Assembly (NCBI GenBank): GCA_037200525.1
Contig: JBBCGG010000001.1
Coordinates: 707,526 to 771,525 of the forward strand
Direction: 5' to 3'
DNA length: 64,000 nucleotides
Origin: Methylocella sp.
Lineage (GTDB): Bacteria; Pseudomonadota; Alphaproteobacteria; Rhizobiales; Beijerinckiaceae
In this document: positions 17,985 to 25,803 of the stretch, in pieces
How the letters are laid out: each line of letters opens with the position of its first letter
Position numbering within the stretch: position 1 is the stretch's first letter
The notes under the pieces: generated by a model
What the model was told of the DNA's origin: nothing
What the model saw: only the letters and a program-made list of their open reading frames with translations
Database searches by the model: none
Made by a program: the position numbers and the translations under genes

Positions 17985-18337
17985 TTTATGTGCGTCAGCA
18001 GCCAAGCGCCCACGCCGGACGCCAAACCCCCTCCAAGTCCACCCAGGAGCGAGTTTCGTATGTTCCGCGCGTCGGCGCCTTTGCGTTGGTTCTCGCTGGC
18101 TATGAGCTGATCGAGGTCCTCGCGCATATTCTCTACGGATTCAAAGCGATCGATGAGCGCTTCGAACTTCGCGACAAACCGCTCGAGATTGAGGGAAAGC
18201 TGGGCTAGCGGCTTAATCCCCTCTTCGAGATTTCTGATCCTGGCTTGGTTGTCCGATGTGAGTGCAACCATTTCTTTTTCCCACGTCCAGCGCTCGTTGA
18301 GCAGCCGGTGTTCACGATTTTCGCCTTCGTCCGCCAT
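17981..18337 (-). CDS. Coiled-coil protein with C-terminal membrane anchor (putative phage lysis accessory)
   Basis: A 118-aa protein. Residues about 1-90 are charged and heptad-like (LTSDNQARIRNLEEGIK, LNLERFVAKFEALIDRFESVENM). Residues 95-116 form one Gly-rich transmembrane helix (SLLGGLGGGLASGVGAWLLTH). This layout resembles XhlA-like or other phage lysis-associated proteins. It lies between the putative holin and an exported protein, with ATGA coupling to the latter. The assignment is by layout and context only. Confidence 0.45.
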   Translation of the reverse strand: MADEGENREHRLLNERWTWEKEMVALTSDNQARIRNLEEGIKPLAQLSLNLERFVAKFEALIDRFESVENMREDLDQLIASENQRKGADARNIRNSLLGGLGGGLASGVGAWLLTHIK

Positions 18338-18375
18338 TTCGAATTATCCCCTGAAAGCCTTCCTCGGCGAACTTC

Positions 18376-18828
18376 TTAGGTGGTCACGAGACCTGCGGCC
18401 GCCGGCGGCGCGGCGATCGGCGCGGGCGATACAACGACAGGCGCGGGATTGCTCTCGACGCTCGCCTGATAGGCGCCAATCGTGCTGAGGGCCAACGCCT
18501 TCACCTCATCGGGAGTGATGCCCAACTTCGCGACAACGGGCCCGGCATTAGCGATCGCGGCGTTAGCGACCCGCGCCACCTGCGGCGACTCGACGTTGAC
18601 GTTGATCGTCGAGAGCTTGTCGACGCCTTCGCCGACCATGCGATGCACTTCGTCCGCCATCGCCTTGCGCACGAGATCCATCTGCGAACTGGAGATCTGG
18701 ATCTTGAGATATTTACGCGCGAGATTCCCCACGGCGCCGAGTCCCGCGAGGATCACGACCGCCGCGACGTCCTGGATGGCGGGCTTCAGAAATTCAACGA
18801 CCGGCCCGATGCTTACGAGCGTGTTCAT
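18376..18828 (-). CDS. Putative phage holin (LLH-like)
   Basis: About 150 aa from ATG 18828, which overlaps the upstream stop as ATGA; the longer frame to 18936 lies inside the neighbour. One N-terminal hydrophobic segment (DVAAVVILAGLGAVGNLARKYL) is followed by QISSSQMDLVRKAMADEVHRMV and a Pro/Ala-rich tail. This matches the layout of LLH-type holins (TM, then a helix with QM...A...AV). Its place beside two lytic enzymes supports a lysis role. Confidence 0.5.
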   Translation of the reverse strand: MNTLVSIGPVVEFLKPAIQDVAAVVILAGLGAVGNLARKYLKIQISSSQMDLVRKAMADEVHRMVGEGVDKLSTINVNVESPQVARVANAAIANAGPVVAKLGITPDEVKALALSTIGAYQASVESNPAPVVVSPAPIAAPPAAAGLVTT

Positions 18829-19288
18829 GTCAGCGTCTCCGTGGGATGGACGATGCTGCGCACATCCGCTTGGAGCATGAGCAGAACCGTAACAGGATCT
18901 ATGGCGTGGTAGCGTTTGGCGAGCGGGATGGGCCACCAGCCGCAGTGACGAAGCGAGTCGGCGATCGAGGCCGAGCAGATCAGTTTACGCGGATCATGCA
19001 GGCCGCCGTTGAACGTCGCGAACCCCAGAATGGCCTTCATGTCGTATTGCCAGCCGATGCGATATTCGAGGAAGGCCACCCAATGGGCGTACATTTCCGG
19101 CGTCATTTGAGATCGACGAAGATTTGTAACGTGTCCTCTGGCGCGTAGTCGCCGGGAAGGCGTTGCACGCCGCCTTGGGTCAGCGCCGCGATGATCGTGC
19201 CATCGGCCATCACCGCTTCGACGTGGCTCACCGCGGCCATATTGTCGAAGCGGATCAAGCGCGAAAAAAAGTCATCCTTCGTTGTCAC
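18825..19288 (-). CDS. Permuted papain-like (YiiX/NlpC-P60 type) phage hydrolase, split in two frames
   Basis: Two frames make up what looks like one hydrolase. The first (19288-19103, GTG start, 61 aa) has the histidine part SHVEAVMADGTIIAALTQGGV. The second (19106-18825, 93 aa) has the cysteine part GLHDPRKLICSASIADSLRHCG. In the permuted family the order His then Cys in one chain is normal, with a GKPYD-like motif between (here RIGWQYDMKAILGF). The frames overlap by 4 bp (ATGA) after a CTCAAATGA sequence. Either a frameshift has split the gene or translation is coupled to give two halves. Expected substrate is peptidoglycan or a lipid/peptide amide; this is inferred. Confidence 0.55.
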
Positions 19289-19336
19289 GAAGCGAATTCT
19301 TGCGGTGTTCGCGGGCGGAACGGGAACGATCAGCTC

Positions 19337-19909
19337 CTACTTGATCGGCGAAGCAGCGAGAGCCGCGAGCGAAGTTGCGCCCGTCAGGATCCCCGAGACG
19401 AGATCCTTCGCGGAGATGAGCTGGAAATTCGCGAGTGAGGAGCAACCGGCGACGATTGGCGAATTGGGCGACAGCGCGATTTCAAGATCCGTGATGATCT
19501 CGATATCCACGGCGAGGTGAATTTTCGGCATATCGCTAGCCACCGGGAGCGCCTGAACCTGCGCGACGAAGGCCTGAATTGGCGTCCAGCAAGCCGCCGT
19601 TATCGTATTTCCGGCGGCCTTGGCGACAGTCTGAGCCGCGGCCAAATCCGCGGCGGCGTCGCTCGTGACCCAAGCGCGAACCTTGTCGACCATTTGGTCA
19701 GGTGACTGGAGGCCGGTCTCGTTGAGGCCGAGCGGATCGAACGGCAGCGGGATCGGGAGCTTCGAAGTCGTCGCGGCGGCATCGCCATTCAAACCGAGCG
19801 GGTCGATCGGGAGCGGCAGCGGCAATTTCGCTTTCGAGGCGGCAAAGGAAGGCGACGCACAAACCAGAGCGGCGCAACAAATGGCGACAATCAAGCGAAA
19901 TCCACGCAT
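19337..19909 (-). CDS. Prophage-region exported protein with duplicated Pro-Leu motif
   Basis: About 190 aa from ATG 19909 (the frame extends upstream into the lysozyme gene, but the signal peptide MRGFRLIVAICCAALVCASPSFA decides the start). The mature N-terminus carries a near-perfect repeat, KLPLPLPIDPLGLN and KLPIPLPFDPLGLN, 20-odd residues apart. The rest is helical with TDLEIALSPNSPIVAGC and a hydrophobic LVSGILTGATSLAALAASPIK tail. No family recognised. The DPLGLN type repeat occurs in some phage-region proteins of Rhizobiales, from memory only. Confidence 0.5.
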   Translation of the reverse strand: MRGFRLIVAICCAALVCASPSFAASKAKLPLPLPIDPLGLNGDAAATTSKLPIPLPFDPLGLNETGLQSPDQMVDKVRAWVTSDAAADLAAAQTVAKAAGNTITAACWTPIQAFVAQVQALPVASDMPKIHLAVDIEIITDLEIALSPNSPIVAGCSSLANFQLISAKDLVSGILTGATSLAALAASPIK

Positions 19910-19950
19910 CGTTTTGGTTCCTTTCGTGAGGGGAAGAGCACGCGCGAGTC

Positions 19951-20385
19951 TCATGCGGCGACTCCCAAAAATTGCTCTCGCTCGGCTTCGCGGCGACCCT
20001 TCAACTCTGATGGGTGATCCCACATCAGGAAGGCATTCGCCGCGGCCTCTAAATTGCCGGCATTGATCATGTGGACGACGGTCGATCCGACGAAGCCATG
20101 CGCGCCGATGTTGAAGGCAAGCGAAACGCAAGCGTCGAACTGATCTTGGCTGATGCTAACGCGGATCGCCCGATTGACTGCGGCGATTTCCGGCGCGAGA
20201 TCGGTATGGAGGATTCGCATTTCCTCGTCGGGAGTGATGGTCATCCCGGCATGAACCGATGGCGGACTCGCGCGGCCCGTATGGCCGACGCCGATGGTCC
20301 AAATCCCGCGGCTGTCGCGATAGGCCTGGAGCCGCGATCCCTCGCGGGCGATCAAGGCCTGCAAGCCCTTTTCGGAAATGTCCAT
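19951..20385 (-). CDS. Phage-type lysozyme (endolysin, GH24)
   Basis: A 144-aa endolysin that would cleave the MurNAc-GlcNAc bond of peptidoglycan. The catalytic Glu is in LIAREGSRLQAYRDSRGIWTIGVGHT (REG), with the supporting Asp/Thr region in the same block. The C-terminal half shows QDQFDACVSLAFNIGAHGF, typical for GH24. No signal peptide is present, so it would need the neighbouring holin or another export route. Length is normal. Confidence 0.9.
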   Translation of the reverse strand: MDISEKGLQALIAREGSRLQAYRDSRGIWTIGVGHTGRASPPSVHAGMTITPDEEMRILHTDLAPEIAAVNRAIRVSISQDQFDACVSLAFNIGAHGFVGSTVVHMINAGNLEAAANAFLMWDHPSELKGRREAEREQFLGVAA

Positions 20386-20396
20386 TATTTCACCTA

Positions 20397-20843
20397 TTAA
20401 GGCTTATCGCCTTCGAGGATGTGCCAAGCCGGCGTCACAACGTCGACCGTGTAGACGACGCCGATTCGATCCTTGATCAGTTTGATTTCGTCGATCTTCA
20501 GAGGCTCTTCCGGGTGGGCGAAAATATTCCGCGCCAGTTCGCCGCGACGAACTTTCTCGGTGCCGGCCAAAGTCTCATCACCCCGTGTCGCGATCAGCAA
20601 TGCGTTGATCGCAACATCGCCCAACGTGATGAGCTTGCCCTCGACGCCAGGAATCGGCTTATTCGTCGTGGGATCGATCGGCGCGGGCTCGCGCAACTCG
20701 TCGCCGCGCGCGCCATGCAGCACGGCCTGGAACGGAATAACGCGGCCATCACCATCGGCGAATGCTGGTAATGACAGGGTCAAAGAGGATGCGATCGTCA
20801 TGCCGGATAGAAGGGTTGCAATTTTCATTTTGTACTCTTTCAT
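20397..20843 (-). CDS. Exported protein of unknown function (prophage region)
   Basis: A 148-aa protein with a Sec signal peptide (MKIATLLSGMTIASSLTLSLPAFA); ATG 20843 and ATG 20828 are both possible starts, the first overlapping the upstream stop as ATGA. The mature part (DGRVIPFQAVLHGARGDEL, VEGKLITLGDVAINALL, VVYTVDVVTPAWHILEG) looks like a small folded domain. I have a faint impression of a family found in phage regions but cannot name it. Confidence 0.5.
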   Translation of the reverse strand: MKEYKMKIATLLSGMTIASSLTLSLPAFADGDGRVIPFQAVLHGARGDELREPAPIDPTTNKPIPGVEGKLITLGDVAINALLIATRGDETLAGTEKVRRGELARNIFAHPEEPLKIDEIKLIKDRIGVVYTVDVVTPAWHILEGDKP

Positions 20844-21121
20844 TTGTGGAGATTGCCCAATGTGGATCTCAGGAATTCTGTATCTGGGGCAGCCTCTTGC
20901 CGTTTTGCCTCAGCGGCGGCGCGTCCCTTCCCGGCATCTATCGCGCTGATGATGTCGGCGCACTGCTCATAGCCAGGGTCATAGACAAATCCCTTGAAGG
21001 CATTCGTCTTGCCATGACGGACGCACAGCTCGTATGCCTTTTCGAGATCGTCATCTGCAGCCACAGCCATCGTTGAAAGACCTAAGCCAAGCACGCATGC
21101 AATAAAGGTTGTTTTGATCAT
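20840..21121 (-). CDS. Small exported protein with cysteine pair (prophage region)
   Basis: A 93-aa protein with signal peptide MIKTTFIACVLGLGLSTMAVAA. The mature 70 residues are helical with two cysteines (AYELCVRHG and YEQCADIIS) that could pair. The 3' end overlaps the next gene by 4 bp. Family unknown. It lies between the fibre-like gene and another exported protein, all on the same strand. Confidence 0.5.
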   Translation of the reverse strand: MIKTTFIACVLGLGLSTMAVAADDDLEKAYELCVRHGKTNAFKGFVYDPGYEQCADIISAIDAGKGRAAAEAKRQEAAPDTEFLRSTLGNLHK

Positions 21122-21136
21122 GATTGATCCCTTTGA

Positions 21137-22771
21137 TCAGTAAGATGGGATGAAGTGTTTGGCGCCGGTCGTGTCCAGAACCGTCAACCATTCTTTGATG
21201 GTCGTGCTGGCGCCGGTCGGTCCAAGGGACGTTATCGTCGTCGCTACAGTTCCATTTGCGGTGAAACTGGCGGCTGAAAGCTCAAGCGGGCTCAGTAAAT
21301 CAATGACGCCCGTCCCCTTGGCTCCAATCTCCAGGGTGACGTTGGCGTCGCCGCCAAAGCCCTGAGGCTCAAGGATAATGGGCGCGCCCGCTGCCGACGG
21401 CAGAAACTCAAACCCGTTGACGTCGATATTGCTCGTCGGAATTATTAGATTGATTCCGCCGCCGCCATTTTGGATGATTAATCCGTTATCGCCGATCGTG
21501 ATATCTTGGACAGAAGCAGCGTTATCGACTTCGAATGATAAGAATGCGCCAATGAGGTCTACAGTGCAGTTGGCGGGATAGGACGCGGTGTTGTCGCAAT
21601 ATTGCTGCTTGAATCGTGAGCCGCGTGGGAACTGCATGAGCGTTCCGCTTTGCCCCGGCGTCATACCGTCATTGCCCTGCAGCGCGTTGTATCCGGCAAA
21701 AATACCCTTCAGGAAAGTCGCGCCGTTGTTTTGAATACCTAGGGCTGCTCCAGCCGGTTGCGGAAGCGCGTCATACAGTCCCGTCTGCACATTGAGGCAA
21801 ATTTGCCCCGGCACCGTCAGGCATCCGCCACCACTCAGCAGCCTGAGTCCCGCGCTCCCGTGCCCGCTAGCAAACTCTAGATTGTACGAATCAAACCCGA
21901 CCGATCCACTTGTCCTAAAGTCCGTGATATTCCACTCGCCAACCGAGCAGCTCGCGGCGCCCGGATAGATCCGGCACTCGCCGTATTGAGCAAATGCTGC
22001 ATTCAGAGCGCTCGGTTTGTCATTAAAGCCGAAGAAAATCGCACCAAACGCCGAGCCGGTCGTATCCAGGGTCCTACCCGCACCGGTCACTCCGACACCC
22101 GAAGGGCCAGACTCCGCTAGCACATTTCCCACATTGCCAAAGGCGTATTTGCCCCCGGAAAATGGATTAGAGCCAAGAAAATCCCCCGTCGAGGGCACAA
22201 ACGCAGTGAGCTGCCCTTGAACAAACAGCGTGCCGGCGGCGACCGCCGCTCCGTTGATCGTTGGAGACGAAATCGTCGGAGATGAGATCTGCGGCGAAGG
22301 AATAGAAAATCCGCTCGGCAACGCTGTGATCGAGACGACATTGCCAGTTGATTCAGTCGGGTTGCCGAGAAGGCTATTCGCAGGGATTTGGCTGAGAAGG
22401 CCTAAAGGTAGGACGTTCGATCCGGTAATTGTCGGAGAAGGTATAATTAAACCACTCGGGAGCGTCTCACATGCTTGGACATCTCCTATCGCGCGGGTTG
22501 CATTGCAGAGAACGCTATTTGGATCAATTTGCGGAAGCTGCGAGAAAGAAAGTTGGCTAGGACCAATCATGGTAGCGGTTGAAACCGCCATGTTGGTCAA
22601 AATATCCCGTACGATAGCGGGCGTAATCTGACCGCTGTTGTTGTCGATCACCTCGCCATTAATAAGAGCGAGGATCTCAGACAGCGTCGACGGCGGCGGT
22701 GGCGGCGTCTGCGCCCAAGCAGCCGCGATTGAGCCGAGCGCGAGCGCGCCGGCGAGCAAGAATCTCTTCAT
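21137..22771 (-). CDS. Exported fibre-like protein of the prophage region
   Basis: A 544-aa protein with a clear signal peptide (MKRFLLAGALALGSIAAAWAQ) and a PPPPPS spacer. The mature chain has Ser/Thr/Ile repeats (ISSPTISSPTIN), many Gly-rich turns and beta-prone strands, and ends in EWLTVLDTTGAKHFIPSY, a C-terminal type I associate with phage-region proteins. Two repeated phrases (QLPQIDPNSVLCNATRAIGD and LLSQIPANSLLGNPTESTGN) match the chain of NSLLGN repeats of fibre-like proteins. A Sec signal on such a protein is unusual. Adsorption or surface display is inference. Confidence 0.55.
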   Translation of the reverse strand: MKRFLLAGALALGSIAAAWAQTPPPPPSTLSEILALINGEVIDNNSGQITPAIVRDILTNMAVSTATMIGPSQLSFSQLPQIDPNSVLCNATRAIGDVQACETLPSGLIIPSPTITGSNVLPLGLLSQIPANSLLGNPTESTGNVVSITALPSGFSIPSPQISSPTISSPTINGAAVAAGTLFVQGQLTAFVPSTGDFLGSNPFSGGKYAFGNVGNVLAESGPSGVGVTGAGRTLDTTGSAFGAIFFGFNDKPSALNAAFAQYGECRIYPGAASCSVGEWNITDFRTSGSVGFDSYNLEFASGHGSAGLRLLSGGGCLTVPGQICLNVQTGLYDALPQPAGAALGIQNNGATFLKGIFAGYNALQGNDGMTPGQSGTLMQFPRGSRFKQQYCDNTASYPANCTVDLIGAFLSFEVDNAASVQDITIGDNGLIIQNGGGGINLIIPTSNIDVNGFEFLPSAAGAPIILEPQGFGGDANVTLEIGAKGTGVIDLLSPLELSAASFTANGTVATTITSLGPTGASTTIKEWLTVLDTTGAKHFIPSY

Positions 22772-22783
22772 CTGGAAATTCCC

Positions 22784-23769
22784 TCAGGTCTTAATGATAA
22801 ACATCCAGGCGATGTTCTTCACGCGGGTTTCGGGGGCGCCCCCGGTGATCGGATTTCCCGTCACCGTCGCCGGCGTATTGGTCAACGAATTAACAAAGGT
22901 CGCCGCCCCGGTTTCCGACCCATTTGAAATGCTCGATCCGCCGACTACGGGATTTTGATTCAGACCCTGCGTATGCGGTCCAACAGCATCAGCTTGGGTC
23001 GATCCAAAGATGCGACCTGGATCGACGCCGGCGCCGTCATCCCAGCCGCGCGGGACAAGGCCTCGCGCATCGGGAAGATTAAATTCGCCCCCGATCCGCC
23101 ATAGGTAAATCCAATCGCGGCAAAGAGCTGCGGAAACGCTGTTGTCGTCAGGCTCGCGCCATTGCATTCCATCCAGCCGACAGGAACAGCCTGCATGGCC
23201 TGCATCTTGATGACGCCAGGCGCTTCGACCGGCGCTGGATTCAGCAAATTCCACTGGTTCGCCGTTGCATCGTAAATCAGTAGGCCCCAGAAGCCAGCGC
23301 CGGGAATGCTCCCCACTCGGAGTGGCTGTCCGCCCAATTGCGTGATTGCTATCGCGGGATTGGTATCTGCGGCCAATGTCGGAGTCGTCGTGGTATTTGC
23401 CGCTGTGAAGCGGAGAAGGATTTGCGTCCCGTTGATAAGGGGATTCGCCATTGCTGGAGCGAAGGTCGCCGTGATCACGTCGCTCGTTCCTGCGACGGTC
23501 CCCAAAACGGCAGCCGAATTACGGAGCTGCGTAAGTAAAAACCCAAAGCTGACCGCGTCGCCTGGGTTGACTGCCGACGCCAAGTCTTGAAGCGGGAAGC
23601 CTCCCATGTTGATGGGCGCCGTCGCCGGCGCCTGCCCATCGCGGGTCATACAATCCGAGAGGCCCTGAGCGATGTCTCCGTCCTGCGAATTTTGATCTTC
23701 CGCCGTCGCGGGGGTGTTGTCGACGAAGGTGATCAGCGGGGAGAAAACGCCCGATCCGTTGAAAGGCAT
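22784..23769 (-). pseudogene. Phage tail-collar fibre protein, frameshifted
   Basis: The first frame starts best at ATG 23769 (MPFNGSGVFSPL) and runs to FTYGGSGAN, a phage tail collar domain with MQAVPVGWMECNGASL. It then shifts into a wrong frame and ends at 22960. The expected continuation, FNLPDARGLVPRGWDDGAG...DAVGPHTQG, is found in another frame that stops at 22784 with a normal end (VKNIAWMFIIKT). The switch lies at a run of five C on the plus strand (23088-23092); one more base there would restore a single chain of about 328 aa. This may be decay or a base-call error. Confidence 0.75.
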
Positions 23770-23782
23770 GGTCAGATTCCAT

Positions 23783-23815
23783 AAAAAAAGCCGCCCTTGC
23801 AAGGCGGCTGTTTTG
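23783..23815 (-). terminator. Candidate intrinsic terminator upstream of the tail-collar gene
   Basis: On the minus strand a GC-rich hairpin (GCCGCC arms, 23790-23808) is followed by a run of seven T. It lies just upstream of the preferred start of the collar gene and inside the longer reading of that gene, which is one reason to take the later start. Confidence 0.55.
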
Positions 23816-23898
23816 TTGAGCGAGTAATCGGACTCGGCATAGTTCACGACTCAGGGTAGCCTTAGCCTCCGCCGGACATCCCCGGCAGGAGGTAGGCC

Positions 23899-24237
23899 AT
23901 GAAGAGATACATTTGCGTCACGATTTTTGCGCTTATGACTTCTGCGGCAAGCGCGCAGATGGTTGCCCCGGACCTAGTACCAGGAACTATTACTTTGGTT
24001 GATCGGGGTCACGGAAAGTACGATGTCACTCAATCTCTCGTATTTGCGGGCGAAACGCATATGAACGTTTTGTCGGTATGCCAAATGCAAACTTCCGTCA
24101 CCATTTTCGATACGACAGAAGAGCAGGCAAAAACTCAATTTCTTCCCAAGCTCATCTCAAATATCAAAGATTCGATGGATTGTTTGCAGCAAGTTAAGGA
24201 GCATCTAGAGAAGATACGGTCGGAAAGGGATCACTGA
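23899..24237 (+). CDS. Small exported protein, unknown function
   Basis: A 112-aa protein with signal peptide MKRYICVTIFALMTSAASAQ and a very good ribosome site (aggaggt, 8 bp before ATG). The mature part is mostly helix and strand (KYDVTQSLVFAGETHMNVLSVCQMQ...) with two cysteines and a charged C-terminus (KEHLEKIRSERDH). No family recognised. It is the only plus-strand gene in the prophage-like cluster and its end overlaps the convergent neighbour. Confidence 0.5.
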   Translation: MKRYICVTIFALMTSAASAQMVAPDLVPGTITLVDRGHGKYDVTQSLVFAGETHMNVLSVCQMQTSVTIFDTTEEQAKTQFLPKLISNIKDSMDCLQQVKEHLEKIRSERDH

Positions 24238-24473
24238 TCCTGCGGCAGAAGGTCGAAGCCTTCATCGCCCGTCCTACAATACAGGTAGGCCGACGAAGCA
24301 CCCATTGCTGGTGCGATAATCAAGCGCTCCCCAGCGGGACAGACGACTGTGACATGGTCGTTTCTCGTCCCATCTAGTGGCACTTCAGGAAAATGATCGT
24401 TTGCATAGTTGGCCCCAACTGCCGGACAGACGATTCCAATGAATGCGAAAGCACTCACGATTAAAGCGCGCAT
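24231..24473 (-). CDS. Small exported protein, unknown function
   Basis: An 80-aa protein with signal peptide MRALIVSAFAFIGIVCPAVGA. The mature part is about 60 residues with two cysteines (VVCPAGERL and YLYCRTGD), which could form one disulfide. Its 3' end overlaps the convergent plus-strand gene by 7 bp. No family recognised. Confidence 0.5.
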   Translation of the reverse strand: MRALIVSAFAFIGIVCPAVGANYANDHFPEVPLDGTRNDHVTVVCPAGERLIIAPAMGASSAYLYCRTGDEGFDLLPQDQ

Positions 24474-24489
24474 TTGAATCTCTTCCCAT

Positions 24490-24520
24490 TAAGAAAGCCA
24501 CCCTCACGGGTGGCTATTTG
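24490..24520 (-). terminator. Candidate hairpin terminator
   Basis: GCCACC and GGTGGC arms around a short loop (about 24496-24514) with A/T runs on both sides. On the minus strand the hairpin is followed by TTTCTT, upstream of the 80-aa exported protein gene. Confidence 0.45.
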
Positions 24521-24634
24521 GACTTTTGATATTCAGGCGTATTATTCGGCGCATTGCCGGCCGAGGTATTTTTCCATGCAAAAATTCGTTATCGCCGTCA
24601 TGGCCTGCCCCCATGGGGTGATCCAGTTTGAATG

Positions 24635-25501
24635 TTAGTGCATTGTCGGCCCTGGCGCTATTGCTGGCGTGGCGGGCGAAGCTGGTCCGGATTGCGAAGC
24701 CGGCCATTGCAGGGTCTCCGGGGCTGGCGGCTTGTAGCCCAGCGATGAGTGCGGGCGCACGGTGTTGTAGTGGCGTCGCCATCGCTCAATGACGACCTTC
24801 GCCTCCTTGAGAGTGTAGAAGATTTCACCATTCAAAAGCTCGTCGCGCAGCTTCGAGTTGAAGCTCTCGCAATAGCCGTTCTCCCAGGGACTGCCCGGCA
24901 TGATGTAGGCGGTCTTCGCGCCGACGGCGGCAATCCAGTCACGCAACGCCTTGGCGATGAACTCCGGGCCGTTGTCGGAACGAATGTGGATCGGAACCCC
25001 TCGCAAGATGAAGAGGTCCGAGAGAACGTCGATGACGTCCGCTGCCTTCAGCTGCCGGTTAATCCTGATCGCGATGCATTCGCGGGTAAATTCGTCGATG
25101 ATATTCAGCATGCGATATTTCCTGCCATCATGAGTGCGGTCCTCGACGAAGTCATAGGACCAGACGTGGTTGGGGCATTGCGGGCGCAGCCGGACGCACG
25201 AGCCGTCATTGAGCCAGAGACGCCCGCGCTTGGGTTGTCTGGCCGGAACTTTCAGCCCCTCGCGTCGCCAGATCCGCTCGACCCGTTTGACGTTGACCTT
25301 CCAGCCTCGCTCCCACAACATCGCCGTGATGCGGCGGTAGCCATAGCGGCCGTACTGGATGGCGAGCGCCGTGATGTCGGCGATCAATGCCGCTTCGTCA
25401 TCGGGCTTGGTCGGAACCTTGCGCTGCGTGGAGCGATGCTGACCGAGAACCCGGCAAGCGAACCGCTCGGAAACGCCATGTTCGGCGATCACATGCTCCA
25501 C
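24635..25501 (-). CDS. IS3-family transposase OrfB (DDE integrase domain)
   Basis: A 288-aa protein with the HTH_21-like stretch (ITALAIQYGRYGYRRITAML) and the rve integrase core. Catalytic residues are visible: Asp in VWSYDFVEDR, Asp in HIRSDNGPEF and Glu in WENGYCESFNSKLRDE. The C-terminus YNTVRPHSSLGYKPPAPE is typical. In this family OrfB is made mainly as an OrfAB fusion by -1 frameshift; the upstream frame stays open before ATG 25501. It appears intact. Confidence 0.92.
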   Translation of the reverse strand: MEHVIAEHGVSERFACRVLGQHRSTQRKVPTKPDDEAALIADITALAIQYGRYGYRRITAMLWERGWKVNVKRVERIWRREGLKVPARQPKRGRLWLNDGSCVRLRPQCPNHVWSYDFVEDRTHDGRKYRMLNIIDEFTRECIAIRINRQLKAADVIDVLSDLFILRGVPIHIRSDNGPEFIAKALRDWIAAVGAKTAYIMPGSPWENGYCESFNSKLRDELLNGEIFYTLKEAKVVIERWRRHYNTVRPHSSLGYKPPAPETLQWPASQSGPASPATPAIAPGPTMH

Positions 25502-25524
25502 GCAGGCGCGACGACGCGCGGAGC

Positions 25525-25803
25525 TCAGAAGTTTCCCGAGGCAGCCTCTTTCAGGATCAGCTTCTCAAGCGTCAAATCGGACACCGCTCGACGGAGCCGC
25601 GTATTCTCCGCCTCCAGCTCCTTCAGCCGCTTCACCTGATCGCCCTTCAGGCCGCCGTATTCCGACCGCCATCGATAGTATGTAACTTCCGTCACCCCTA
25701 TCGAGCGGATCGCCTCCGCGACCGGTCGCCCTTGCGCGCTAAGCACTTCGACTTGCCGTAGCTTCGCGACGATCTCTTCCGCCTTGTGTCTTTTCCTCGG
25801 CAT
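25525..25803 (-). CDS. IS3-family transposase OrfA (helix-turn-helix)
   Basis: A 92-aa protein from ATG 25803 (the longer frame to 25842 lies partly in the element end). HTH residues are VAEAIRSIGVTEVTYYRWRSEYGG, followed by a leucine-zipper-like LKELEAENTRLRRAVSDLTLEKLILKE used for multimer formation. It is immediately upstream of OrfB and intact. Confidence 0.9.
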   Translation of the reverse strand: MPRKRHKAEEIVAKLRQVEVLSAQGRPVAEAIRSIGVTEVTYYRWRSEYGGLKGDQVKRLKELEAENTRLRRAVSDLTLEKLILKEAASGNF

